A stretch of DNA of 64,000 nt, from contig JADGDS010000001.1 in assembly GCA_016744775.1 (NCBI GenBank), positions 347,628 to 411,627 of the forward strand, written 5' to 3'. A program made the translations under genes and the position numbers. The notes under the pieces are model-generated. The model was not told the DNA's origin, did no database searches, and saw only the letters and a list, made by a program, of their open reading frames with translations. This document shows, piece after piece, positions 1-9,875 of the stretch; the stretch's first letter is position 1; each line of letters starts with the position of its first letter. The stretch is from Candidatus Marithrix sp. GTDB taxonomy: Bacteria; Pseudomonadota; Gammaproteobacteria; Beggiatoales; Beggiatoaceae.

Positions 1-1
1 C

Positions 2-3000
2 CAACCTAATAAGCATATTGATTGGGATGAATTGCCAATAGTTGTACCTACAGTAAGCAGACCATGGTCAAATGAAGAACGCCTAGCAGGGATTAGTGCT
101 TTTGGAATGTCTGGCACTAATGCTCATATAATTGTTGGAGAAGCACCAACCAGCGAACAAGCACCTGTCACCATAGAACGTTCACGGCATTTATTTACAT
201 TGAGTGCTAAGACTCCAGAAGCATTGACTGCATTAGCAAAACGCTACACTCAGCATTTGATTGCACATCCTTCACTTTCTTTGGGGGATGTTTGTTTTAC
301 AGCAAATATTGGACGAACACATCATAATTATCGTTTAAGTGTAGTGGCTAAATCTTCAGCAGAATTATCTCAAAAACTAAGTGATTTTAGTGAGGGTTCA
401 ACAAATGGGGTATTGCAGGGCAACTTATCATCCAATTGGAATAAGCCTAAAATCGCTTTTCTGTTTACTGGGCAAGGTTCTCAGTATGTCAACATGGGTA
501 AAGAACTCTACAATACTCAACCAACATTTCGTAATGCTTTTGATCGTTGTAATGAAATTTTGCGCTCTTATTTGGAATATTCCCTCTTTGATATACTGTA
601 TCAACAGGAAAGCAATATAGATAATACAGTTTATGCTCAACCTGCTATATTTGCTATCGAATATTCATTGGCTGAGCTTTGGAAATCGTGGGGAATTGAA
701 CCTTCAATTGTGATGGGTCACAGTGTTGGGGAATATGTGGCAGCCTGTGTGGCAGGTGTTTTCAGCTTGGAAGATGGCTTAAAATTAATTAGCGCACGCG
801 GGAAATTGATGGGTGCTTTGCCCCAAGATGGTGCTATGTTTGCCATTGCAGCAGATGAGAAGCAGGTAGCTATGGCAATTAAACCATATTCTAATCAGGT
901 TTCAATTGCTGCTGTTAATGGCCCACAGAATGTGGTTATTTCTGGCCAATCAAGTGCCATTCAAATAATTATAGCAAAGTTACAGCATGATGGCATCAAA
1001 ACAACCCCACTTTCAGTTTCACATGCTTTCCATTCTCCATTAATGGATCCCATGTTGGAAAACTTTAAACAGATTGCTAGTATGGTAAAGTATGCACCAC
1101 CTCGCATTAAGATAGTTTCTAATCTAACTGGAAATTTGGCAACCACTGAGATAACTACTTCGGAATATTGGTGTGAGCATGTGCGGCAGACAGTAAAGTT
1201 TGCACTTGGTATGAACACTTTGTACCAACAAGGTATAAAATATTTTGTAGAACTTGGTCCTAAACCAACTCTATTGGGGATGGCTCAGCAGTGTTTAGAG
1301 TCAGTAACTGATAATATATCTACTTTTAATTTGTTGCCTAGCTTGCGTTCAAATCAATCAGATTGGCAGACCTTGTTAACCAGTCTAGGGACATTATATG
1401 TTCATGGTGCAAAGGTTGATTTGAGTGGCTTTGACCATGATTATATTCGACATAAAGTAACATTGCCTACATATCCTTTTCAGCGCCAGCGATATTGGCT
1501 AACTCATTCTGAAAGGGGTTTTAATACTCCTCAGCTTAGTCCTTTAATTGACCAGATGGTGCGTTCCCCTTTACTTTCTGAGATATTGTTTGAGGCAAGT
1601 TTTAGCCTTCAATTGCGACCTTTTTTAACTGATCATCAAATTTATGACAGGGTGGTAGTTCCAGCAGCGGCTTATATTTCATTTGTGTTGAGTGCAGTAG
1701 AATTGGCTTTTGGAACTCAGGCTTGTCAGTTAGAAGATATTGTGTTTCCAGAACCTATGGTTATTTCTGAAGATCATACTCGGACTGTGCAATTGGTTTT
1801 TATTCCTGATGAAAGCACCATGCTAGATGACTCTGAAGAGAATAAACTATTTTCCTTTAAGTTGATTAGTTTTACTGATAAAGATAAAAAGGTTCACGCA
1901 ACTGGGCAACTTAGTCTTTTATATGATCAATCTATTCAAAGAAATGTTTCAATTCAAGAATGGCAGGATGCTTGTCAACATGCTATATATGGACAAGAAT
2001 TTTATGCTGAAAAAGGCGATTTATATCGTGGTCCTAGCTTTCGATGGATAGACAGTTGTTGGTATGGAGAAAAAGCACAATCATTAGGATTTATGCGCCA
2101 GCCAGAAGGTGTGGCATGGGCTGTTCATCCCGGCTTAATTGATAGCTGTTTTCAATTGGTTGGAATTGAAGAAAATCAACGCGCTTTTATTCCTTTTGCT
2201 ATCACTAATTTTAAAATGTATAAAATGCCCAGCTCGCAACCTTTGTGGTGCCATGTAGAATCTGCCGGCGATTTGCGTTGGAATCTTCAATTAGTTGAGG
2301 AAAGTGGTGACCTAATTGCCGAAATAGTTGGCTATGAGATTGTAAAAGTTCAAGCAGAAGCATTTGAATACACTAATGTTTGGCAAGATTGGTTGTATAA
2401 ACTAGCTTGGCAGCCATCATCCCCTAATGAAGCTATAATTCCAAAAGATGCAACAGGAAGTTGGCTAATTTTTACAGACAAAAATGGGGTTGGAAACCAG
2501 TTAGCTACATTACTAGAAGCACAAGGACAGCAAACTGTGTTGGTGTCAACTTATCAAGAATATTTCAAGCAATTGCTTCAAAAGTATTTTACTAATGATC
2601 AAACACCTTATAGGGGAGTTATTTATCTATGGGCTGCTAATGAGCAGGATAATGAAGATATTAATCCAGACACTACTGCACAGTTTCACTGTGTAAATGT
2701 TCTGCATTTGGTTCAAGTTATAGCTGAGGTAGGTACTCGTTTGTGGTTGGTTACTCGAAATACCCAGCCTATTAATAATAAGCAGACCGTTCTTGGTACT
2801 GCCTCCTTATGGGGTTTAGGACGTACTATTGCTTTGGAACATCCCGATTTGCAATGTGTGTGTATTGATTTGGGAACCAATACAGTAGTGGATGAAGCCC
2901 AAGCTGTGTTCAACACACTTTGGGAACAGGATGGGGAAACACAAATTGTTTTTCGACAAGATAAACGCTATGTTGCCCGTTTAATACGTCATATATCCAC

Positions 3001-4177
3001 TGTAAATAATCCTATGATTGTTGATGAAAATGGTAGCTATCTCATCACTGGTGGTCTTGGTGGCTTGGGGCTAAAAGTTGCCGCATTTATGGCTGAGCGT
3101 GGAGCACGCAATTTGGTGCTATGTGGACGTAGCAGTGCCTCAGCAAAGATTAAAACAGTTATTGACTCATTAGAACAAGATGGTGTAAATGTTTTGGTGG
3201 TTCAAGCTGATGTTTCAAAGGAAAAAGATGTGATCCGCTTGTTAGCTGCTTGTCCACAACCCCTACGCGGAATTGTTCATGCTGCTGGTTTAGTTGATGA
3301 TGGTGTGTTGCTACAGCAGTCAGCTGCTCAATTTGAAAATGTGATGAGTCCCAAGGTGAAAGGTGCTTGGCATTTGCATAAGCTCACTCTGAATATAGAC
3401 CTTGATTTTTTTGTTTGTTTTTCTTCTAATGCTTCATTAATGGGCTCACCCGGGCAAGGAAACTATGCAGCTGCCAATGCTTTCTTGGATGCACTGGCAC
3501 ATTATAGACAGGAATTGGGATTGCCAGCGTTAACAGTTAATTGGGGATCATGGGACAAAGTCGGCATGACTGCTAGATTGTTAAATAAAATAAGCCTAGA
3601 GGCACGAGGTGAAAGTTTAATTTCACCAGATATTGGTTTACAAGTGTTAGCTACTTTACTAAGTAATAGTCAGGCGCAGGTGGGAGTCGTCGCTATTGAC
3701 TGGCGTAAATTTACTCAGCATTTTTCTACAGGGCAGTCACCTAAATTTTTTGCAAATTTTATCCAGCAGGCTCAATCTCAAAAACAAGCCAGCCATGGTT
3801 TACGCGAGCAATTGGCTGAAATAGACTCAGGCAAACATCATGCCCATTTGCTTATTTACTTGAAAAAATTGCTCGCCCAAATCCTAGGTCAAAACCCAGA
3901 TGAACTGGATGCTGAACAACCCTTGAATTTAATGGGGTTAGATTCTCTAATGGCAATTGATATTCGTGCCAAAATAAAAAAAGAACTGGATATTGATTTG
4001 CCTATTGTAAAATTATTGGAAGGGATAAGTATTACTGATATAGCTACACTTTTAGATAATGAACTGAGAAAAATTAACAGCTTCACTTCAGTTTCTAAAA
4101 CTGAATCTGAAACGGTAGTTTTTGATTTGCTGGATACCCCCATTACTGGCATGGAGTCAGTAGAAGGAGAATTATGA
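2..4177 (+). CDS. Modular type I polyketide synthase, 3' part (KS end-AT-DH-KR-ACP)
   Basis: The frame is open from base 2, so the gene begins upstream of the window; the TTG at 32 is internal. The first residues are the end of a ketosynthase, with the SGTNAH histidine motif (about residue 40). Next come an acyltransferase (GHSVGE serine near 240; HAFH near 341, the signature usually tied to malonyl-CoA), a dehydratase (histidine in DHQIYDRVVVP near 543; HPGLID aspartate), a ketoreductase (TGGLGGLG NADPH loop near 1011; SSNAS and GNYAAANA active site; DD after HAAGLV fits a B-type KR) and an ACP (GLDSL serine near 1312). No enoylreductase is seen, so the module should leave a double bond after reduction and dehydration. 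The stop overlaps the NRPS start (ATGA), pointing to translational coupling. The KS cysteine lies outside the window. Confidence 0.96.
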   Translation, partial: QPNKHIDWDELPIVVPTVSRPWSNEERLAGISAFGMSGTNAHIIVGEAPTSEQAPVTIERSRHLFTLSAKTPEALTALAKRYTQHLIAHPSLSLGDVCFTANIGRTHHNYRLSVVAKSSAELSQKLSDFSEGSTNGVLQGNLSSNWNKPKIAFLFTGQGSQYVNMGKELYNTQPTFRNAFDRCNEILRSYLEYSLFDILYQQESNIDNTVYAQPAIFAIEYSLAELWKSWGIEPSIVMGHSVGEYVAACVAGVFSLEDGLKLISARGKLMGALPQDGAMFAIAADEKQVAMAIKPYSNQVSIAAVNGPQNVVISGQSSAIQIIIAKLQHDGIKTTPLSVSHAFHSPLMDPMLENFKQIASMVKYAPPRIKIVSNLTGNLATTEITTSEYWCEHVRQTVKFALGMNTLYQQGIKYFVELGPKPTLLGMAQQCLESVTDNISTFNLLPSLRSNQSDWQTLLTSLGTLYVHGAKVDLSGFDHDYIRHKVTLPTYPFQRQRYWLTHSERGFNTPQLSPLIDQMVRSPLLSEILFEASFSLQLRPFLTDHQIYDRVVVPAAAYISFVLSAVELAFGTQACQLEDIVFPEPMVISEDHTRTVQLVFIPDESTMLDDSEENKLFSFKLISFTDKDKKVHATGQLSLLYDQSIQRNVSIQEWQDACQHAIYGQEFYAEKGDLYRGPSFRWIDSCWYGEKAQSLGFMRQPEGVAWAVHPGLIDSCFQLVGIEENQRAFIPFAITNFKMYKMPSSQPLWCHVESAGDLRWNLQLVEESGDLIAEIVGYEIVKVQAEAFEYTNVWQDWLYKLAWQPSSPNEAIIPKDATGSWLIFTDKNGVGNQLATLLEAQGQQTVLVSTYQEYFKQLLQKYFTNDQTPYRGVIYLWAANEQDNEDINPDTTAQFHCVNVLHLVQVIAEVGTRLWLVTRNTQPINNKQTVLGTASLWGLGRTIALEHPDLQCVCIDLGTNTVVDEAQAVFNTLWEQDGETQIVFRQDKRYVARLIRHISTVNNPMIVDENGSYLITGGLGGLGLKVAAFMAERGARNLVLCGRSSASAKIKTVIDSLEQDGVNVLVVQADVSKEKDVIRLLAACPQPLRGIVHAAGLVDDGVLLQQSAAQFENVMSPKVKGAWHLHKLTLNIDLDFFVCFSSNASLMGSPGQGNYAAANAFLDALAHYRQELGLPALTVNWGSWDKVGMTARLLNKISLEARGESLISPDIGLQVLATLLSNSQAQVGVVAIDWRKFTQHFSTGQSPKFFANFIQQAQSQKQASHGLREQLAEIDSGKHHAHLLIYLKKLLAQILGQNPDELDAEQPLNLMGLDSLMAIDIRAKIKKELDIDLPIVKLLEGISITDIATLLDNELRKINSFTSVSKTESETVVFDLLDTPITGMESVEGEL

Positions 4178-7100
4178 TGATTGTGAAACAATTTTTAAAA
4201 TCGCTGGCTACACAAGGAATAACACTATGGGCAGAAGGGGATAAGCTACGTTATCGTGCGCCTAAAAATGTTGTGACACCAGCCTTGCTTACCGAACTGA
4301 AAGCTCATAAACTAGAAAACCTTAATTTTTTGAAGGAAAATGGAAGTTATGCACCACTTTCTTATGGTCAGCAAGCACTGTGGTTTATCTATCAAAGTGA
4401 ACCAGATAGTGTCGCCTACAACATTCCAGTGCCATTACGGCTCCATGTTGAATGTTTGGATGTGTCACATTTAAAGCACAGTCTCCAAGCAGTGGTTGAT
4501 CGTCATGCAATGTTACGCACTGTGTTTACCACCCATGAGGGCAAGCCGCTTCAATATATTCGATGCCAGCATAAGCTTGATTGGGAGGAAATTGATGCGT
4601 TAGGGTGGTCAGACAATGAGCTAATCAATCAGGTGAATGAACGCTATCACCATCCCTTTGATTTAGAAAATGGCCCCGTTTTGCGGGTTAGCTTGTTTAA
4701 TAGTGCTACACCAGTCCTTTTTTTATGTGTTCATCATATTGTCTGTGATGACTGGTCAACGCAGGTTATGATTGATGAGCTGAGTTCTTTGTATTGCGAT
4801 TCTGAGCTGCTACCAGCGCGTTCATACTTGGATTATGTTTATTGGCAAAGTGATCTTCTTAGCCAAGAAGGGCCAAAATTGGCAGATTATTGGCAAAAAC
4901 AACTTCGGGATGAGTTGCCAGTGCTAGAACTGCCTACAGATTATCAGCGTCAGCCAGTACTTCGTTTGCGTGGAGCATCTCATAGCTTTGAGCTAAGTTC
5001 AGAACTTTCACATCAATTAAAGACATTGGCACGTGCTGAAGGCGTTACACTGTACAATCTCCTTTTGGCTGCATTTCAAGTGCTACTGTATCGCTACACT
5101 GCGCAGGAAGATATTTTAGTAGGCTCACCTACATCAGCTAGTCGAAGCGAAGATGATTTTGTTGGTACAGTTGGTTATTTTATCAACCAGATTGTTTTAC
5201 ATGCTGATTTATCAGGTAATCCAACTTTCAAAGCCTTTATGAGCCAAGTACGCCAGACTGTTTTAGGGGGGATGGCACATCAAGATTATCCTTTTCCTTT
5301 GCTGGTTAAACAATTGCAGCCACAGCGTGATCCTAGTCGTTCGCCTTTATTCCAGACATTTTTTGTTTTTCAAAATATGCGTTTTAAGGGGACCACTTCT
5401 ACAGAAGCATTTGAAGTTTTTGACATAGGGCAAATGGAGGGGCAATTTGAGTTGATCTTGGTTATGGAGGAAAAAGAAACGGCTCAAGCACCACTGGTTG
5501 GTACTTTTAAATACAACACTGATTTGTTTAAAGAAGAAACCATTGTTAGGATGGTGGAACATTTTAAAGTATTGTTAACCAGTATTGTTATGAATCCTAC
5601 AGAGCATATTTCAGCATTGTCTATATTGTCTGAAACTGAGCAGCAGCAGATGCTCGTGACTTGGAACAACACTCAACATGCATTTCCTGAAGATAAATGT
5701 ATTCACCAATTATTTGAAAATAGAGTTAAAGATACCCCTGATGCTGTGGCATTGGTATTTAAATCAAATGTTGATCAAACTGTGTCGCTAACTTACCGCG
5801 AGTTAAATACTCGCTCCAATCAGTTAGCCCATTATCTAATGACAATGGGGGTTTGTCCAGAATTTTTGGTTGGGCTATTATTAGATCGTTCGCTGGAAAT
5901 GGTGATTGGTTTGTTAGCAATTCTCAAGGCCGGTGGGGTTTATGTGCCGCTAGATCCTAAATATCCTCAAGCACGTTTGCGTTTTATATTGGAAAATGCA
6001 CAAATCAAGTTGTTGTTAACTACTCAAACTAGCCTATCTGATCAGTTAAAATTGGATGGTGTATCTCTAATTTATTTGGATGAAGAACAGACACTGATTG
6101 AGCTGGGAAACAAGGAAAATCCTGTTAGTGGAGTCAAGCCTGAAAATTTAGCTTATATTATATATACTTCTGGTTCGACAGGGCAACCTAAAGGTGTTAT
6201 GATTGCCCATAGCGGTGTGTGTAATCTGGCTGAAGCCCAAATTAGAGCCTTTGCTGTAACTCCTGAAAGTAGGGTACTGCAATTTGCATCATTGAACTTT
6301 GATGCGTCTATTTCAGAAATCATGATGGCACTTTGTGCTGGTGCCAGTCTTTATCTGGCTAGCTCTGAATATTTACTGCCCGGTCCTACTTTGAAGCAAT
6401 TATTGCAAGAACAGGCTATTAGCCATGTAACTTTAACTCCGTCTGCGTTAGCAGTTTTATCCCCTAATGGGTTATCAAGCTTACAATCGCTTATTGTTGC
6501 AGGCGAAGCCTGTTCAGCAGAACTAGTTATGCAGTGGTCAAAGGGCCGAAGATTGTTCAACGCATATGGCCCAACAGAAAACACTGTTTGTGCCACTATT
6601 ATCAAATTAACTGGCACTACAAACCTCAATCAACCACCTCCCATAGGAAAAACTATAGATAATGTCCAAATTTACATTTTGGACCGTTATTTACAACCAG
6701 TTCCGATTGGTGTAGCAGGCGAATTGTATATCGGTGGTGTTGGTCTTGCCCGGGGATATCTAAACCATCCAGATTTGACCAAGGAAAAGTTCATTCATAC
6801 AAAATTTACAGATTCTAGGTTGTATAAAACAGGTGATCTTGCTCGGTATTTACCTGATGGTAACATTGAATTTTTAGGGCGAATAGATAATCAAGTCAAG
6901 CTTAGAGGTTATCGTATAGAATTGGGAGAAATCGAGGCACATCTAAAAAAACATCCATTTGTTCAAAATGCTATTGTGATTGCTCGGGAGGGAGATGCTT
7001 CAAAACAGTTAGTAGCCTACTGGGTTTCTAAGGAAAATATAAAGGCAGATGATCTGTGGCACTATCTTGCTGATAAATTGCCTGAGTATATGATTCCAGC

Positions 7101-8235
7101 AGCTTTTATACCTCTGAAAACTATACCAATAACACCAAACGGCAAGGTAGATTATCGCGCTTTGCCTGCACCAAATGTAGAACAACTATCAAACGCTGAA
7201 TTTGTGGCTCCGCGTGACCCTTTGGAAGCGCAAATGGTGGAAATATGGGAATCAGTTTTAAATGTTCATCCAATTGGTATCAGAGATGATTTTTTTAAAT
7301 TAGGGGGACATTCATTATTAGCTGTACGTTTGCTCAGTAAGATTGAACAGCAATTGGAGGCAAAACTGCCATTGACTGCACTTTTGCAAGGCACAACTAT
7401 TGAACAGTTCACACATTTGCTACCTCAATATTCAGAAACTTGGTCACCATTGGTAGCCATTCAGCCAGCTGGCAATTTGACACCATTTTTTTGTATCCAT
7501 CCCATTGGAGGTAATGTGCTTTGTTATCGGGATTTAGCCAGTTGTTTAGGGGAAAATCAACCATTTTATGCTTTGCAAGCACAGGGACTGGATGGTGAGC
7601 AAGAGATATTAACACAAATTGAGCTAATGGCAAAAAGCTATATTGAAGCCATTAAAACGGTTCAACCCCAAGGACCTTATTATTTAGGGGGTTGGTCTTT
7701 GGGTGGCTTGATTGCTTTTGAAATAGCTCAACAATTTTACGCGCAAGGTGAGTCAGTAGCTTTATTGGCTTTAATTGAAACTTATCCTTATGATGGCCAA
7801 AAGTATTTTGATGAAGCTATGTTGTTGTCTGATTTTGTGAATGATCTTAGTGGTTTGTCTGATAATAGCTTGCCGGATGTAAGCAATGATCAACATAGTT
7901 CTGATGAACAATTGAAACATATTTTAAAACAAGCTATAATGGCAGACATATTACCAGCAGATGTTGAATTACAACAACTACATCGTCTTTGGCAAGTATT
8001 TAAAGCAAATTTTCAAGCTATGTCCCACTATATTCCTCAAGCTTATGCTGAGCAAATTGTTTTGTTCCGAGCCAGTGAGTATCAAAGCGAGGCAAGTGGT
8101 TGGGAAGATTTAGCAAAAGGTGGGTTAGAAATACAGTGGATTCAGGGTGATCATTATTCCCTAATTCAGGAGCCATCAGTGCATTTTTTGGCTAAACATT
8201 TAATAGCTTACCTATCAAAAAACAATAAGCAATAA
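4174..8235 (+). CDS. Terminal NRPS module (docking-C-A-PCP-TE)
   Basis: This protein of about 1353 residues starts four bases inside the PKS stop, behind GGAGA. Residues 1-55 resemble a TubC-type N-terminal docking domain, suited to receiving a chain from the PKS. A condensation domain follows (HHIVCDD near 188). The adenylation domain has YTSGSTGQPKG (A3), NAYGPTE (A5), GRIDNQVKLRGYR (A8) and PNGKVDYR (A10). Read by eye against GrsA, the specificity positions are D-A-S-T-I-A-A-V-C-K, close to the GrsA phenylalanine pocket (DAWTIAAICK). An aromatic residue is therefore the likely substrate, as inference. A carrier domain (GGHSLL near 1045) and a type I thioesterase (GWSLGG serine near 1174; GDHYS histidine near 1325) end the protein, so this is the chain-releasing module. 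No epimerase or methyltransferase was seen. Confidence 0.96.
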   Translation: MMIVKQFLKSLATQGITLWAEGDKLRYRAPKNVVTPALLTELKAHKLENLNFLKENGSYAPLSYGQQALWFIYQSEPDSVAYNIPVPLRLHVECLDVSHLKHSLQAVVDRHAMLRTVFTTHEGKPLQYIRCQHKLDWEEIDALGWSDNELINQVNERYHHPFDLENGPVLRVSLFNSATPVLFLCVHHIVCDDWSTQVMIDELSSLYCDSELLPARSYLDYVYWQSDLLSQEGPKLADYWQKQLRDELPVLELPTDYQRQPVLRLRGASHSFELSSELSHQLKTLARAEGVTLYNLLLAAFQVLLYRYTAQEDILVGSPTSASRSEDDFVGTVGYFINQIVLHADLSGNPTFKAFMSQVRQTVLGGMAHQDYPFPLLVKQLQPQRDPSRSPLFQTFFVFQNMRFKGTTSTEAFEVFDIGQMEGQFELILVMEEKETAQAPLVGTFKYNTDLFKEETIVRMVEHFKVLLTSIVMNPTEHISALSILSETEQQQMLVTWNNTQHAFPEDKCIHQLFENRVKDTPDAVALVFKSNVDQTVSLTYRELNTRSNQLAHYLMTMGVCPEFLVGLLLDRSLEMVIGLLAILKAGGVYVPLDPKYPQARLRFILENAQIKLLLTTQTSLSDQLKLDGVSLIYLDEEQTLIELGNKENPVSGVKPENLAYIIYTSGSTGQPKGVMIAHSGVCNLAEAQIRAFAVTPESRVLQFASLNFDASISEIMMALCAGASLYLASSEYLLPGPTLKQLLQEQAISHVTLTPSALAVLSPNGLSSLQSLIVAGEACSAELVMQWSKGRRLFNAYGPTENTVCATIIKLTGTTNLNQPPPIGKTIDNVQIYILDRYLQPVPIGVAGELYIGGVGLARGYLNHPDLTKEKFIHTKFTDSRLYKTGDLARYLPDGNIEFLGRIDNQVKLRGYRIELGEIEAHLKKHPFVQNAIVIAREGDASKQLVAYWVSKENIKADDLWHYLADKLPEYMIPAAFIPLKTIPITPNGKVDYRALPAPNVEQLSNAEFVAPRDPLEAQMVEIWESVLNVHPIGIRDDFFKLGGHSLLAVRLLSKIEQQLEAKLPLTALLQGTTIEQFTHLLPQYSETWSPLVAIQPAGNLTPFFCIHPIGGNVLCYRDLASCLGENQPFYALQAQGLDGEQEILTQIELMAKSYIEAIKTVQPQGPYYLGGWSLGGLIAFEIAQQFYAQGESVALLALIETYPYDGQKYFDEAMLLSDFVNDLSGLSDNSLPDVSNDQHSSDEQLKHILKQAIMADILPADVELQQLHRLWQVFKANFQAMSHYIPQAYAEQIVLFRASEYQSEASGWEDLAKGGLEIQWIQGDHYSLIQEPSVHFLAKHLIAYLSKNNKQ

Positions 8236-8241
8236 GAAAAT

Positions 8242-9864
8242 ATGCATAATTTAGAAAATTTAGAAACTGCGCTGAGAGCCTGGCGCGAGATACTTGGTCC
8301 AGATAATGTATTAACAGATAATGCAACACGCGAGACAGCGCAAACCGCAACTTTTGCTACAACACAAAATGTTCCGGCTATTATTCGACCTAGCAATAGT
8401 ACTGAAGTCCAAGAATGCGTGAAAATAGCTAATCAATATAAAACCCCCATTTTTCCTGTAAGCAAGGGAAAGAATTGGGGATATGGCTCACAGGTTCCAG
8501 TTCAAAATGGCAATATTATTATGGAATTAGGGCGAATGAATCGAATTCTTGATTATAATGAGAAGTTAGCCTATGTTACTGTGGAACCCGGCGTTACTCA
8601 GCGTCAACTGTTTGAGTTTCTTCGCGAAAAAAACTCAAATTTATTTATGAGTGTTACAGGTGGTCCTCCAGATGCCAGCTTGGTTGGAAATGCCTTAGAA
8701 AGAGGCATTGGAAAGGGACCTTATGGAGACAAATTCAGCCACGTTTGTGGACTTGAAGTGATTTTACCAACCGGTGAATGCGTTCACACTGGGTTTGAAC
8801 GCTTTGCTGATGCTAAAGCAGCCAAGGTTAATCGTTGGGGAGTAGGCCCTTATTTGGATGGCTTATTTAGTCAGTCAAACCTTGGTATAGTGACTCAAAT
8901 GACTATGTGGCTATTGCCATCTCCCAATTATGTTCAAACTTTTTTCTATTCTCTCAATGACGATTCCCGTCTTGAAGAACTCATTGATACTTTGCGATAT
9001 CTGAAATTAGTAGGGCTTATTAGAGGTACTTTTGTTATAGCCAATGACCATAGGATTTTATCCTTTGACCAACAGTATCCTTGGGGTGAAGCTGATGGGA
9101 AAACTCCTCTTTCGTCACATTTAATGCATAAATTAAGAAAAAAATTAGGAGGTGCCGTCTGGTTTGGGGAGGGTGCTTTATATTCTGTAAATCGGAAACA
9201 GGGTAAGATAGAACGACAGTTAATTAAACAGGCATTAAAGAAAACTGTCAATAAATTGACTTTCTTTGATGCTAAAACCGCACGGATAATCCCAATTTTT
9301 TATCCTATCTATAAATGGATAACTGGTATTGATTTAGAAGATGATTCATTAGACATTTTGTATCATAAAAACCCTCATCGTGGTATTCCAATGGAACAAA
9401 GTATTGCCATGACTTACTGGAAAAAGCGTTCACCAGTGCCTTCAGATATGGATCCTGATCGAGATGGTTGTGGGCTGATTTGGTGTGTACCTGCTATACC
9501 CTTTGAAGGGCAGCAGGTGAGAAAAGCATTAAAAATCATTGAAGATACAGCAAAGATATATCAATTTGATGTCAATGTAGGATTGAACTGTGTAACAGAA
9601 AGATGCCTAGATATCACAGTATCTATTGTTTATGATAGGGATATAGCAGGAGAAGATGAACGTGCTATGGCGTATCATGACTTAATGCTTCAAAAGTTGA
9701 ATGAAGCAGGTTATATTCCTTATCGTTTGGGTATTCACTCAATGAATTCTTTACCACCAGTGCGAGATGATTACGGAAAATTACTCAGTGAACTAAAGAA
9801 AACATTGGATCCAAATGATATACTTGCGCCGGGTAGATATGATTTCCGAAACGAGTGGTTGTAA
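8242..9864 (+). CDS. FAD-dependent oxidase of the vanillyl-alcohol oxidase / p-cresol methylhydroxylase family
   Basis: A 540-residue flavoenzyme, seven bases after the NRPS stop and probably co-transcribed with it. The N-terminal half is a PP-loop FAD-binding domain: SKGKNWGYGS, VEPGVTQRQL, then DASLVGNALERGIGKGPYGD, the block typical of VAO and 4-cresol dehydrogenase flavoproteins. The C-terminal half is the cap/substrate domain and ends with the usual LAPGRYDF. Family members remove a hydride from para-alkyl phenols. That fits an NRPS adenylation pocket predicted for an aromatic residue, so a tailoring role on a tyrosine- or phenylalanine-derived group is plausible. Whether FAD is covalently bound cannot be told. 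The gene meets its convergent neighbour with only 11 bp between stops and no visible terminator. Confidence 0.88.
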   Translation: MHNLENLETALRAWREILGPDNVLTDNATRETAQTATFATTQNVPAIIRPSNSTEVQECVKIANQYKTPIFPVSKGKNWGYGSQVPVQNGNIIMELGRMNRILDYNEKLAYVTVEPGVTQRQLFEFLREKNSNLFMSVTGGPPDASLVGNALERGIGKGPYGDKFSHVCGLEVILPTGECVHTGFERFADAKAAKVNRWGVGPYLDGLFSQSNLGIVTQMTMWLLPSPNYVQTFFYSLNDDSRLEELIDTLRYLKLVGLIRGTFVIANDHRILSFDQQYPWGEADGKTPLSSHLMHKLRKKLGGAVWFGEGALYSVNRKQGKIERQLIKQALKKTVNKLTFFDAKTARIIPIFYPIYKWITGIDLEDDSLDILYHKNPHRGIPMEQSIAMTYWKKRSPVPSDMDPDRDGCGLIWCVPAIPFEGQQVRKALKIIEDTAKIYQFDVNVGLNCVTERCLDITVSIVYDRDIAGEDERAMAYHDLMLQKLNEAGYIPYRLGIHSMNSLPPVRDDYGKLLSELKKTLDPNDILAPGRYDFRNEWL

Positions 9865-9875
9865 CATAATCACTT

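Noticed and set aside
32..34. TTG start for the PKS gene
   Set aside because: The frame is open to the window edge and the preceding residues fit the end of a ketosynthase.
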